Shown: positions 16,361-25,804, numbered from the stretch's first letter. The stretch: DNA of 44,862 nt from an uncultured Lachnospiraceae bacterium (GCA_900315495.1 OMZJ01000086.1:1-44862); one strand, 5' to 3'. Translations and numbers: made by a program. The notes: generated by a model not told the origin, from the sequence alone.

Positions 16361-17659
16361 ATGGATACAATCGGGGAAGCAATGAGAAAACAGTATGAGG
16401 CCATCGGCATTTCGCGCCAGGTGCTGGATTACTGCGAAAAAATCACGGATGGGCTGACCGACCGGTTCCGCGAGATCGACCGGATCGCGGAAATCAATCA
16501 GATGAAGGTGCTCGGCGCCATGCAGAAAAACCACGTGGCAGAGATGCATCTGGGCACCAGCACGGGCTACGGCTATAACGACGAGGGCCGCGAGACGCTG
16601 GAGAAAGTCTATGCCGATACCTTCCACACCGAGGCGGCGCTGGTGCGGCCGCAGATCACCTGCGGAACCCATGCGCTGGCAACGGCGCTGTCAGCCAATC
16701 TCCGGCCTGGCGACGAGCTTCTGTCCCCGGTCGGCAAGCCCTATGACACGCTGGAGGAGATCATCGGCATCCGGCCCTCGAAGGGATCCCTGGCGGAATA
16801 CGGCGTGACCTACCGTCAGGTGGAACTGCTGCCGGGAGACCGGTTTGATTATGAGGGGATCCGCGCGGCGATCACGCCTCGCACGAAGCTGGTGACCATT
16901 CAGCGCTCCAAGGGATATCAGACGCGCAAGACCTTCTCCCCGGCGGAGATCGGCGAGCTGATCCGGTTCATCAAAGGAATCCGCAGCGATATCATTGTGA
17001 TGGTCGACAACTGCTACGGGGAATTTGTGGATCTGACGGAGCCCTCCGACTACGGCGCGGATATGACGGTCGGATCGCTGATCAAGAATCCGGGCGGCGG
17101 CCTTGCGCCGTGCGGCGGGTACATCGCCGGCACGAAAGAGTGCGTGGAACAATGTTCCTACCGTCTGCTGGCTCCCGGGCTTGGGCAGGAAGTCGGCGCC
17201 ACACTCGGCGTGCTCAGCCGCTTCTATCAGGGATTTTTCCTCGCTCCGACCGTCACGGCAGGCGCCGAGAAAGGTGCGATCTTCGCGGCAAATGTCTTTG
17301 AAAAACTGGGCTTCCCGGTAGTCCCCGGCGGCGCGGAACCCCGCCACGACATCATTCAGGCGGTGACGCTGGGCACACCGGAAGGGCTGATCGCCTTCTG
17401 CGAGGGCATTCAGGCCGCGGCACCGGTGGACAGCTTTGTCCGGCCGGAGCCCTGGGATATGCCGGGCTACAGCGATCAGGTCATCATGGCAGCCGGAAAC
17501 TTCATCCAGGGCGCTTCCATCGAACTGTCCGCCGACGGACCGCTCCGCCCGCCCTATGCGGTTTATTTCCAGGGCGGCCTCACATGGTACCACGCGAAGG
17601 CGGGCATCATGATGGCGCTGCAGAAACTGGTGGACCGGAAGCTGGTCACGCTCCCGTAA
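16361..17659 (+). CDS. PLP-dependent 'methionine gamma-lyase family' protein (aluminum-resistance-like)
   Basis: A 432-residue fold-type I PLP enzyme of the family named after a putative aluminum resistance protein. It resembles Cys/Met metabolism enzymes, but its physiological reaction is not established. The likely PLP lysine lies in SLIKNPGGGLAPCGGYI; MVDNCYGEF supplies the cofactor-ring Asp; PQITCGTHALATAL is the conserved N-terminal block. It sits 41 bases behind miaA, as it does in many Firmicutes near miaA/hfq. The ATG at 16361 follows GAGGAAGA; an in-frame ATG at 16331 is less likely. Confidence 0.88.
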   Translation: MDTIGEAMRKQYEAIGISRQVLDYCEKITDGLTDRFREIDRIAEINQMKVLGAMQKNHVAEMHLGTSTGYGYNDEGRETLEKVYADTFHTEAALVRPQITCGTHALATALSANLRPGDELLSPVGKPYDTLEEIIGIRPSKGSLAEYGVTYRQVELLPGDRFDYEGIRAAITPRTKLVTIQRSKGYQTRKTFSPAEIGELIRFIKGIRSDIIVMVDNCYGEFVDLTEPSDYGADMTVGSLIKNPGGGLAPCGGYIAGTKECVEQCSYRLLAPGLGQEVGATLGVLSRFYQGFFLAPTVTAGAEKGAIFAANVFEKLGFPVVPGGAEPRHDIIQAVTLGTPEGLIAFCEGIQAAAPVDSFVRPEPWDMPGYSDQVIMAAGNFIQGASIELSADGPLRPPYAVYFQGGLTWYHAKAGIMMALQKLVDRKLVTLP

Positions 17660-17671
17660 AGGGGCGGCGTA

Positions 17672-17700
17672 TCGACAAAAGACCTGCGCTGTGCTATGAT
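17672..17700 (+). promoter_or_regulatory. Predicted promoter of the radC-mre operon
   Basis: TCGACA (17672-17677), 17-base spacer, TATGAT (17695-17700), each five of six to consensus. It starts 13 bases after the PLP-enzyme gene and would drive radC and the shape genes. Confidence 0.65.
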
Positions 17701-17735
17701 GACATTGATATTTTCTGCCTGAAAAAGAAAATACA

Positions 17736-18422
17736 ATGAAAACACACGTAATTTCCAGGGAGCTCCCGGTGGAGCTCCGCCCGTATGAGAGATGCATGAA
17801 AGAGGGGCCCGCGGTACTGAATGACGCGGAGCTTCTGGCGGTGATTCTGCGCACCGGAAGCGTCGGTGAAAATTCGGTAGAGCTGGCCGCCTCGCTTCTC
17901 CAGAACCGGTCCCTGCCGGATCTGGTCTCGATGAAACGCAGCGAGCTGACGAAAATCCGCGGAATCGGCAACGTCAAGGCGGTACAGATTCAGTGCATCG
18001 GGGAGATGGCTCACCGCATCAGTGTGCGCACCAGGCCGGAAAAACCGGATCTGTCCTCCCCGGAAAGAATCGCGGGTTACTACATGGACCGGCTGTGCCG
18101 GGAAAAGCGCGAGCAGGTGATTGTCGCCATGCTCAACAATAAATGCCGTCTGATCGAGGAGACTGTTCTTTCCATCGGGACAATCAATGCCTCCCCGGTC
18201 TCTGTGCGGGAAGTTTTTGTGGAGGCGCTCCGGAATGATGCCGTGGAGATCATTCTGGTCCACAATCATCCGAGCGGGGATTCCGAGCCGAGCGCGGAAG
18301 ACATCTCCATCACGAAAAGGGTCGCGGAGGCGGGCAGGATTATCGGCATCCCCCTGATCGACCATATCATTATCGGAGATCACGAATACTGCAGTCTCCG
18401 GTCACGAGGAATAATGGAATGA
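17736..18422 (+). CDS. radC: RadC/YsxA family JAB1/MPN-domain protein
   Basis: A 228-residue RadC-type protein. The N-terminal helix-hairpin-helix region (LTKIRGIGNVKAVQI) suggests DNA binding, and the C-terminal MPN domain has the metal motif HNHPSGDSEPSAED. The historical link to DNA repair is doubtful, and the true function is unsettled. It commonly precedes mreBCD in Firmicutes, as here. The ATG has only a weak ribosome site. The stop overlaps the mreC ATG (ATGA), so translation is coupled. Confidence 0.93.
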   Translation: MKTHVISRELPVELRPYERCMKEGPAVLNDAELLAVILRTGSVGENSVELAASLLQNRSLPDLVSMKRSELTKIRGIGNVKAVQIQCIGEMAHRISVRTRPEKPDLSSPERIAGYYMDRLCREKREQVIVAMLNNKCRLIEETVLSIGTINASPVSVREVFVEALRNDAVEIILVHNHPSGDSEPSAEDISITKRVAEAGRIIGIPLIDHIIIGDHEYCSLRSRGIME

Positions 18423-19300
18423 ACAAGGACAACAGCCGGGAGGGGGGAAACCGCCGTCCCGATCACAGCGGCCTGCCGCGCATCATGCTTTTTATCCTGA
18501 CGGTATTGTGTGTCTCCTCGATGGGATATTCGTACCTGCGCCGGCAGAATGCGGCCTCGGTCTCCAGGGTTTCGGAGCTGATTGTGACTCCCTTCCAGAA
18601 GGGAGTCAACCAGATCGGGCGCTGGATCACGGACCGGTCGGATGACAGCCGTTCCCTCGCCAGCGCCAATGCAAAAATCCGTTCGCTGGAGGCGGAGAAC
18701 GAGAGCCTGTCGGACCAGATCGCGGCGTATGACCGCAGCGTGCGCGAATACCAGGATGCGCGGGACGCGCTGGCCCTGGCGGACAGCTACAGCAAATACG
18801 ATACGGTCGGGGCAAATGTGATCTTTCGCGATGCCGCCACCAACTGGTATTCCACCTTCACCATCGACAAGGGATCGGCGGACGGTATGGAGACCGGCAT
18901 GAATGTCATCGCGGACGGCGGCCTGGTGGGGTATCTGTCCACGGTGAACGAACATACCTCGATCGTTACCACCATCATCAACGACGATGTGAACGTCAGC
19001 GGCATGCAGCCCTCCACGGGCGATACCTGCATCGTCGAGGGCGATCTCACCCGGATGAAGGAGGACGGTCTGCTGCGGATTTCCTACATGAAGAAGGATT
19101 TCTCCATCGATGAGGATGCGCAGATTGTGACGTCCAGCATCAGCGACCGGTATCTGCCGAATATCGTGATCGGCTATGCGACCGAGGTCTCGGAGAATCC
19201 GGATCACCTGACGAGCTCCGGCTACCTGAAGCCGGCGGTCGACTTCGAGCATCTGAACATTGTTCTTGTCATCACCACACAGAAAGACGTTTCGGACTGA
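18419..19300 (+). CDS. mreC: MreC, rod-shape-determining protein
   Basis: Extracellular scaffold of the elongation machinery that links MreB/MreD to PBP2-RodA. A short cytosolic tail is followed by a membrane helix (about residues 21-40, IMLFILTVLCVSSMGYSYL). A coiled-coil region follows (SANAKIRSLEAENESLSDQI, ~80-100), then the beta-barrel domain with the typical DKGSADGMETGMNVIADGGLVGYL. At 293 residues it is of normal length. It is coupled to radC and followed by mreD after 14 bases. No mreB is present in the window. Confidence 0.95.
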   Translation: MNKDNSREGGNRRPDHSGLPRIMLFILTVLCVSSMGYSYLRRQNAASVSRVSELIVTPFQKGVNQIGRWITDRSDDSRSLASANAKIRSLEAENESLSDQIAAYDRSVREYQDARDALALADSYSKYDTVGANVIFRDAATNWYSTFTIDKGSADGMETGMNVIADGGLVGYLSTVNEHTSIVTTIINDDVNVSGMQPSTGDTCIVEGDLTRMKEDGLLRISYMKKDFSIDEDAQIVTSSISDRYLPNIVIGYATEVSENPDHLTSSGYLKPAVDFEHLNIVLVITTQKDVSD

Positions 19301-19314
19301 GGAAGGAGCGGACG

Positions 19315-19851
19315 GTGAAACACACGATACTGCGCGCGGCGCTTCTGATTCTGACGGTTGCCGCGGGATTTCTCCTGCAGACCAATCTGGGCCGGTGGAT
19401 CCCCTTCCTGACCGTCGCGCCGAACCTGCTTTTGATCATCACTTTTTCCATCGGCTTCCTGCGGGGAAAGACCGAGGGTATGCTGACGGGACTTCTGTGC
19501 GGCCTGCTTCTTGACTCGCTGGACGGCGGCGTCTTCGGACACTATACGCTGATCCTGCTCTACATCGGATACCTGAACGGCCTGCTCGGGCGTGTCTTCG
19601 TCAATGACATGATTTTTCTTCCGCTGATTCTCTGCGCAGCCGCGGAGTTCTTCTACAGCCTGTACAGCTATCTGACCGGCGCGTTTCTGTTCGGGCACAC
19701 CAATGTGGGCGATTATCTGCGCACCATCGCGCTGCCGGAACTGATCGAAACGCTGATCTTCGCCGTACTCCTCTATGGCATTCTCATGGCGGTCGTCCGC
19801 AGACTGCAGGAGAGCGAAAAAGAGAAGGAGGATCTGACCAAATTTGCTTAA
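19315..19851 (+). CDS. mreD: MreD, rod-shape-determining membrane protein
   Basis: A 178-residue integral membrane protein with about five hydrophobic segments and the family core GRKTEG-like turn (RGKTEGMLTGLLCGLLLDSLDGG). It partners MreC in the elongasome. The start is a GTG at 19315 with AAGGAG seven to eight bases upstream. The last codons overlap the TTG start of the PBP2 gene by eight bases. Confidence 0.93.
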   Translation: MKHTILRAALLILTVAAGFLLQTNLGRWIPFLTVAPNLLLIITFSIGFLRGKTEGMLTGLLCGLLLDSLDGGVFGHYTLILLYIGYLNGLLGRVFVNDMIFLPLILCAAAEFFYSLYSYLTGAFLFGHTNVGDYLRTIALPELIETLIFAVLLYGILMAVVRRLQESEKEKEDLTKFA

Positions 19852-22720
19852 AGAATATCTGGAGATTTTCCGGGACTGGCTGGTCCGGACGCTGAAATCC
19901 CGTCTTTTCTGGGTCGGCGCCGTCTGTGTGGCTTTTTTTGCCCTGATTGCCGTCCGCCTCTACAACCTGCAGATCCGGGACGGAGCCGCCTACTATGAGA
20001 CCTTTGTCAACCGCACGACGCGCACAGTCTATACGCCGGCGGTGCGCGGCAACATCTATGACCGCAACGGCGAACTGCTGGCGGGAAATGAGGCGGTCTA
20101 CAATGTCACATTCCAGGATCTCGGCGTCTACGACAAGAAAGACGGCTCCTACAATGCCATGATCCTGCGGCTGATCCGGCTGCTCAACCGGTACAGTGTG
20201 CAGGTGGACGCAACCTGCCCGGTGGTCATCAACGAACACGGGGAGTATGAGTTCTCCGGGTCGGAGAACGAGATCCGCCAGTTCATCCGGGATGTCTACG
20301 GGACAGATCTGATCAATCAGTATGCGGAGCAGGGCGTGGATGTCTACAGCTATGACTGCCAGACCGTGATGGACCGGCTGTTCCGCTCCTATAATTTCCA
20401 GACCTGGAGAGACGCGCCGGAGATGACAGAGCAGGAAAAGCTGGATATCTGCCACGTGCGCTATGCCATGAGCGCGACCAACTATACGCGCTACATCGCG
20501 ACGACCATCGCGACGGATGTCTCCGACGAACTCTCCGCCGCGGTGATGGAAAACGCGAACGACCTGCAGGGCGTGGAGGTGGTGGAGTCCACCAGGCGGG
20601 TCTATCCGGATTCCGAGTATTTCTCCGGCATTCTGGGATACATCGGCCGGCCCAACACGGATGAGCTCTCCGAACTGCGGGAGGAGGACAGCACCTATCA
20701 GGCTACGGACTACGTGGGAAAGAGCGGCCTGGAACAATATTACGAGAACACGCTGTCCGGGACCAAGGGAACCCAGGTCGTTACCGTCAACAATGTCGGC
20801 AACGTCCTGGAGACCCAGTCCACGACCGACAGCGTGAACGGGAATGACATCTACCTCTCCCTGGACAAGAACCTGACCATCGCCGGGTATAAGCTGCTCG
20901 AGCAGCGCCTGGCGGCGATCCTGGCCGAGAAGCTGGTGAACGAGGACTTCACTGCAACCAAGGATACCCTGGCGGAGGATTTCCGCATTCCCGCCAAGGA
21001 CGCCTACTTTCAGATGATCAATAACAATGTTCTGGACATGACGCATTTCACCGCAGACGATGCCTCTGACAACGAGAAATCGATCGGAAAGGCCTTCGCC
21101 GACTACCGGGATGTGGTGATCGGGAACATTCAGGAGGAGCTGACGGAGGACAGTCCGACCATCCGGAACGAGGCCGGAGACGAGCTGTCCGGATACTTTG
21201 ACTTTGTGATCTCCCTTCTGACCGACCGGAGCCGCGGCATCATGCCGACCTCCGCGATCGACACCTCGGATGCGGTCTATCAGGCATGGCAGGACGGAAC
21301 CATCTCCCTGCAGGAATACCTGCGGCACGCGGTGGAGGAGGGATGGGTGGACAGCGGAAAGCTGGACGCCGAGTCCCGGTATGCCGATTCCGAGACCATC
21401 TATTCGCTTCTGACCGACCGCATCATCACCCTTCTGCAGGAGGATGAGGACTTTGCCAAAGAGATCTACCGCGCGATGATTGACAATGAGACCATCACCG
21501 GAAATCAGATCTGCATGGCACTGATTGACCAGGGCGTTCTGCAGGAATCGGATGAGGTCTACCGCTCCCTGCAGGAGGGAGACAGCGACACGGCGTTTCA
21601 GTTCATGCTGGATAAGATCTCGAACATCGAGATCACGCCGGCTCAGCTTGCGCTGGATCCCTGCTCCGGCTCCGCGGTGGTGGTCGACGAGCAGTCGGGC
21701 GAGCTCCTTGCCGTGATCTCGTATCCGGGCTATGACCTGAACGAGCTCTCCGGGACCGTCGACCGCGACTACTGGCAGAAACTGACGACGGATCTCTCCA
21801 GCCCCCTGTACAACCGGGCGACACAGGCGCGCACGGCCCCCGGATCCACCTATAAGATGGTGACGGCCAGCGCAGGCCTCAACGAGGGCGTGATCACGCC
21901 GGACGAACGGATCAACTGTGTCGGTACCTTCGACAAGCTGGACCACCCGATGTGCTGGATTGCCAGAGAGCAGCCCGGCGGAATGCACGGACCGCTCAAC
22001 ACCATCGGCGCGCTGGCGCACTCCTGCAACTTCTATTTCTACGAGGTGGGATACCGGCTGAGCGAGGATGCGGACGGCAATTATGATCCGGACCTGGGTA
22101 TCGAAAAGCTCAATGAATATGCGAAGATGTTCGGATTCGGCGAGAAGACCGGCATTGAGATTCCGGAGAATGTGTCCGAGCTGACCACGGAATACCCGGT
22201 GACCTCCGCCATCGGACAGGGCACCAACAACTTTACCACCATCAGCCTTGCGCGGTACGTCGAGGCTGTGGCCTCCAGCGGAAATCTGTACAGGTTCCAG
22301 CTGCTGAAACGGGTGACGGATACGAACGGCAATGTGCTGCAGGAGGAAACGCCGGCCCTCGAAAGCCACATCGACTTTTCAGATGAGATCTGGAATGTCC
22401 TGCACGAGGGCATGCACGAGGTGACCCGGGGCGAGGGATCCCAGGCGATGTACTTTGAGGACTGCGAGGTCGATGTCGCCGGAAAATCCGGGTCCGCACA
22501 GGAGAACCGGCTCCGCGCCAACCACGGTATGTTTGTGTGCTATGCACCGTACGACAATCCGGAGATCTCGATGTCTGTGTCCATTCCCAACGGATATGCC
22601 GCCGGAAATGCGGGTCTCGTGGCCAAGCAGATCATCCGCTATTATTTCAGCTATCTGTCGATGGACGATATCTTGAACAACAGCTACGACAGCGGTGCCT
22701 CCACATCCAACGGCGACTGA
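19844..22720 (+). CDS. mrdA: Penicillin-binding protein 2 (elongation transpeptidase), enlarged
   Basis: Class B PBP that cross-links peptidoglycan with RodA. One N-terminal membrane helix (~22-40) precedes the dimerisation domain (AVRGNIYDRNGELLA). The transpeptidase domain has SxxK at Ser668-Lys671 (GSTYK), SCN at 727-729 and KSG at 881-883. At 958 residues it is much longer than usual PBP2 (roughly 600-700). The extra part is an acidic, probably helical segment at about residues 355-595. The start is TTG at 19844, with AAGGAGG about 12 bases upstream, overlapping mreD; no in-frame ATG lies closer before the membrane segment. Confidence 0.93.
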   Translation: MLKEYLEIFRDWLVRTLKSRLFWVGAVCVAFFALIAVRLYNLQIRDGAAYYETFVNRTTRTVYTPAVRGNIYDRNGELLAGNEAVYNVTFQDLGVYDKKDGSYNAMILRLIRLLNRYSVQVDATCPVVINEHGEYEFSGSENEIRQFIRDVYGTDLINQYAEQGVDVYSYDCQTVMDRLFRSYNFQTWRDAPEMTEQEKLDICHVRYAMSATNYTRYIATTIATDVSDELSAAVMENANDLQGVEVVESTRRVYPDSEYFSGILGYIGRPNTDELSELREEDSTYQATDYVGKSGLEQYYENTLSGTKGTQVVTVNNVGNVLETQSTTDSVNGNDIYLSLDKNLTIAGYKLLEQRLAAILAEKLVNEDFTATKDTLAEDFRIPAKDAYFQMINNNVLDMTHFTADDASDNEKSIGKAFADYRDVVIGNIQEELTEDSPTIRNEAGDELSGYFDFVISLLTDRSRGIMPTSAIDTSDAVYQAWQDGTISLQEYLRHAVEEGWVDSGKLDAESRYADSETIYSLLTDRIITLLQEDEDFAKEIYRAMIDNETITGNQICMALIDQGVLQESDEVYRSLQEGDSDTAFQFMLDKISNIEITPAQLALDPCSGSAVVVDEQSGELLAVISYPGYDLNELSGTVDRDYWQKLTTDLSSPLYNRATQARTAPGSTYKMVTASAGLNEGVITPDERINCVGTFDKLDHPMCWIAREQPGGMHGPLNTIGALAHSCNFYFYEVGYRLSEDADGNYDPDLGIEKLNEYAKMFGFGEKTGIEIPENVSELTTEYPVTSAIGQGTNNFTTISLARYVEAVASSGNLYRFQLLKRVTDTNGNVLQEETPALESHIDFSDEIWNVLHEGMHEVTRGEGSQAMYFEDCEVDVAGKSGSAQENRLRANHGMFVCYAPYDNPEISMSVSIPNGYAAGNAGLVAKQIIRYYFSYLSMDDILNNSYDSGASTSNGD

Positions 22721-22850
22721 CGGGATCTTCCGGAATCAGGGAAGAAACATCAGGACGGCAGGATGACAGGCGTCAGCCGGCAGGGATGATCCGGCGGGAG
22801 AGAGTAACCGGCCGGACCGGAAGATACGGAGCAAACAGAGAGGACGGTTT

Positions 22851-24128
22851 ATGGCGGAACGCGAAAAAAAGCGGAGCAAATACAGGCTGAAGAATTATAA
22901 TTTCAAGCTGGTTTTCTACGCGGTGGTCATCAGCATTCTGGGCATCGCGGTCGTGCGCAGCGCCTCGTCCGGGGAGACTGTCTCCGGAATGTTCAGCACC
23001 GCGCAAAAGCAAGTCATGGCTGTCGGCATCGGCATTGTGCTGATGGTTCTTCTGTCTTTCATTGATTACCATATTCTGTTAAAATACAGCTGGCTGATTT
23101 ATCTGCTGAACATCGGGCTGCTGCTCTATGTGCGCTTCCTGAATCCCTATACCTTCATGGGAGCGAAGCGCTGGATCTATCTGCCCGGCTTCGGAACGGT
23201 CCAGCCATCAGAATTTTCGAAAATCGCTGTTGCCCTGACGGCGGCGTGGATTCTCGTGCGCATCCGGAAACGCATCAACAATGTTTTCTTCATCCTGCTG
23301 TATCTTCTGATCACAGGGGTGACCGCCGTCCTGATTCTGATCGAGCCGAATCTTTCCACAACGCTGGAAGTGATCTGGGGAATTGTCACGATGTTGTTCA
23401 TCGCGGGGATCAGCTGGAAGTGGGTGGTCGGTGTGCTCTCGACACTCGCCGTCCTAATCGGTCTGTTCCTCTTCACTGTCTACCAGCCGGATCAGGTGAT
23501 CTTTCAGCGGCTGGAGGCGCGGGGCGTCATTCAGGACTATCAGGTCGACCGGATCAATGCCTACTTCTTTCCGGAGGATTATCCGGACGAGGTCTATCAG
23601 CAGACGAATTCGGTGCTCGCCATCGGCGGCGGCCAGCTGTCGGGCAAGGGTCTGGATACCGACGATCTGGAGTCCGTCAAGAACGGCGGGTTCCTCTCGG
23701 AGGAGCAGAGTGACTTTGTCTTTGCCGTGGTCGGTGAGGAGCTCGGCTTTGTCGGCTGCATGATCCTGATCCTTCTGTATGTGCTGATCATGGTGGAGGG
23801 ATTCCGCATTGCCGCGCGAAGCCCTGATCTGGAGGGCAAGGTCATCGCGGGCGGCATGGTCTCCACGTTTGCGTTCCAGACGTTTGTCAACATGGGCGTC
23901 GCGACCATGATTCTGCCGAACACGGGCACCCCGCTTCCCTTTATCAGCGCGGGCATGAGCTCCGTGATCGGTTCGTACATGATGGTCGGAATCCTTCTGA
24001 ACATCGGCCTGCAGAAGAGCCGCCGCCACTCGATCCTCACGTTCTACAACGAGGGCGAGGAGATGGCGCTGGGCGATTATATTCCGGTGCAGGTGAGGGA
24101 AGAAAAATCGAAGGAGACGGACCAGTAA
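22851..24128 (+). CDS. rodA: RodA, SEDS-family peptidoglycan glycosyltransferase
   Basis: A 425-residue polytopic membrane protein that polymerises lipid II during elongation, paired with PBP2 encoded just upstream. SEDS signatures are present: GAKRWIYLPGFGTVQPSEFSK, the loop with EEQSDFVFAVVGEELGF carrying the essential Asp, and the C-terminal GTPLPFISAGMSSVIGSY. The ATG follows GAGGACGGTTT. A 130-base gap separates it from the PBP2 gene with no clear promoter. Confidence 0.95.
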   Translation: MAEREKKRSKYRLKNYNFKLVFYAVVISILGIAVVRSASSGETVSGMFSTAQKQVMAVGIGIVLMVLLSFIDYHILLKYSWLIYLLNIGLLLYVRFLNPYTFMGAKRWIYLPGFGTVQPSEFSKIAVALTAAWILVRIRKRINNVFFILLYLLITGVTAVLILIEPNLSTTLEVIWGIVTMLFIAGISWKWVVGVLSTLAVLIGLFLFTVYQPDQVIFQRLEARGVIQDYQVDRINAYFFPEDYPDEVYQQTNSVLAIGGGQLSGKGLDTDDLESVKNGGFLSEEQSDFVFAVVGEELGFVGCMILILLYVLIMVEGFRIAARSPDLEGKVIAGGMVSTFAFQTFVNMGVATMILPNTGTPLPFISAGMSSVIGSYMMVGILLNIGLQKSRRHSILTFYNEGEEMALGDYIPVQVREEKSKETDQ

Positions 24129-24375
24129 CCGGGAGAGCGAAACAGAAAAGCGACTGCCGGGGACGTACTGGAACCCGGGACGGGAGAAGCAAAGAAACGT
24201 CCAGGGAAGATTCGAGTCCTGTTCAGAAAATCAGGACAAGACGAGAAACTGTCAGAGACCCGGAACGTTTGATCCGAAAGAGACTGTCAGGGCGGCTCGT
24301 ACCTCGGACAGTTAAGAGCAAAGAGCCTGTCAGAGGCGAATACAGCCGGAAACAGTGCAATAAGGGAGGGAGCGC

Positions 24376-24795
24376 ATGAATATCGGACTGATTGCCCAGG
24401 ATTCCAAGAAAAAACTGATGCAGAATTTCTGCGTGGTTTACCGAAACCTGCTCGCGAAGCATAACCTGTTTGCGACAGGCTCCACCGGCCATCTGATCGA
24501 GAGCACGGCGGGACTTTCGGTGCACAGCTACCTCGGCGGCGAGCTGGGCGGCGCAGAGCAGTTCTGCAACCAGATCGCGCAGAACGATCTGGACATGGTG
24601 ATCTTTTTCCGGGATGGCGAGAGCTCGGGTTTCAAGCGCTCCGGGGTCTACTCCGCCTTTGATCCGCGCAACATCATCAGTCTCTGCGATCAGTACAGCA
24701 TTCCTCTCGCGGAGAATCTCGCCACAGCGGAGCTTCTGATGAAATCTCTGGAAAACGGAGACCTGGCATGGAGAGAAGTGGATCACGAAAAATAA
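24376..24795 (+). CDS. mgsA: Methylglyoxal-synthase-like protein, catalytic residues replaced
   Basis: A 139-residue protein clearly homologous to methylglyoxal synthase (dihydroxyacetone phosphate to methylglyoxal). The MGS fold core is kept: IGLIAQDSKKKLM, LFATGSTGHLIE, DMVIFFRD, IPLAENLATAELL and the ending GDLAWREV. However, the usual GGDQQ is GGAEQ here, so the catalytic Asp (D71 in E. coli) is Ala60. The His-Asp-Pro-Asp motif (H98, D101) becomes Phe-Asp-Pro-Arg (95-98), after an insertion of about eight residues. It may therefore be inactive or have a new role. The ATG has a good GGGAGGGAG site, and the end overlaps the next gene by 28 bases. Confidence 0.85.
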   Translation: MNIGLIAQDSKKKLMQNFCVVYRNLLAKHNLFATGSTGHLIESTAGLSVHSYLGGELGGAEQFCNQIAQNDLDMVIFFRDGESSGFKRSGVYSAFDPRNIISLCDQYSIPLAENLATAELLMKSLENGDLAWREVDHEK

Positions 24796-25769
24796 GGCGG
24801 ATCTGCCAGATCGCGGCATTGCTGTGCGCGGCGGTGACGGGGCTGTCGGGATGCGCCGATCAGCGCTTTACCCTCCTGTCCCCGTATTCGGATCAGATCT
24901 CGTCTGTACAGCGGTCGGAGACGGAATCCTTTCTCGGCGCGCGCGCCGGGGGGATGGCGGGAAACATCTGCGTCGTAGACAGTGATACAGCTTTTGACGG
25001 CACCCTGATCACAGCAAAGTCCGCGGTCTGCTTCAATATTACGCAGAGGAAGACGCTCTACGCGAAAAATTATGACACACAGCTTCCGATGGCCAGCCTG
25101 ACCAAGCTGATGACCGCGCTCCTCGTGCTGGAAAACGGCGATCTGGACCAGGAGGTAACCGTGGGGCAGGAGACGGTGATTACAACCGCCGACGCCTGGC
25201 TCTGCGGATTTCAGCCCGGAGACACGATGACGCTGCGCACCCTTCTGGAGTGCATGCTGGTTTATTCCGGAAATGACGCGGCCAACGCGTGCGCGGCGGC
25301 GGTCGGCGGCTCCGTGGAGAACTTTGTGGATCAGATGAACGCACGCGCCGAGTCCCTCGGTGCGGTGCACACGCACTTTGCCAATCCCAACGGGCTGGAC
25401 GACCGGGACCACTATTCGACGCCCTATGACATCTATCTGATCCTGAATGCGTGCCTGCAGTATGACGAATTCCGGAAGATCATCCCCATGACGGAGGTGG
25501 ACTCGACCTGGACCCGGAACGGGGAGACACAGACGCAGACGTTTCCGTCGGGCAACGGGTATCTCGCGAAGACGGCGGTCCCGCCGGACGGCATCACCGT
25601 GTACGGCGGAAAGACAGGCCATACGGAGAACGCCGGCTACTGCCTTGCCACCTATGCGAAGGACAGCACCGGGGATGAACTGATCGCGGTCGTATTCGGT
25701 GCCGCCGAAAAACAGCCGGTGTATGCGGATACCAATACGCTGCTGGGGCTCGACGTGGACGGTTCGTAA
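24768..25769 (+). CDS. dacA: D-alanyl-D-alanine carboxypeptidase, S11 family, lipoprotein
   Basis: A 333-residue DD-carboxypeptidase that trims the terminal D-Ala of peptidoglycan stems. A basic N-terminus and hydrophobic stretch end in the lipobox LSGC (Cys29), so it should be a lipoprotein on the outer face of the membrane. Active-site motifs are SLTK (Ser110-Lys113), SGN (Ser167-Asn169) and KTG (Lys282). It overlaps the mgsA-like gene by 28 bases, placing it at the end of the shape operon. It lacks the usual C-terminal amphipathic anchor domain, consistent with lipid anchoring. Confidence 0.92.
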   Translation: MERSGSRKIRRICQIAALLCAAVTGLSGCADQRFTLLSPYSDQISSVQRSETESFLGARAGGMAGNICVVDSDTAFDGTLITAKSAVCFNITQRKTLYAKNYDTQLPMASLTKLMTALLVLENGDLDQEVTVGQETVITTADAWLCGFQPGDTMTLRTLLECMLVYSGNDAANACAAAVGGSVENFVDQMNARAESLGAVHTHFANPNGLDDRDHYSTPYDIYLILNACLQYDEFRKIIPMTEVDSTWTRNGETQTQTFPSGNGYLAKTAVPPDGITVYGGKTGHTENAGYCLATYAKDSTGDELIAVVFGAAEKQPVYADTNTLLGLDVDGS

Positions 25770-25775
25770 AAGTAC

Positions 25776-25804
25776 TTGCAGTCACTGGTTGGATGGTCTA
25801 TAAT
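25776..25804 (+). promoter_or_regulatory. Predicted promoter of the P-loop gene
   Basis: TTGCAG (25776-25781), 17-base spacer, TATAAT (25799-25804). It directly follows the carboxypeptidase stop and gives a leader of about 70 bases. Confidence 0.8.

Noticed and set aside
19784..22369. 861-codon open frame on the minus strand
   Set aside because: Antisense to the PBP2 gene, which carries all catalytic motifs; the frame is a codon-bias artefact.
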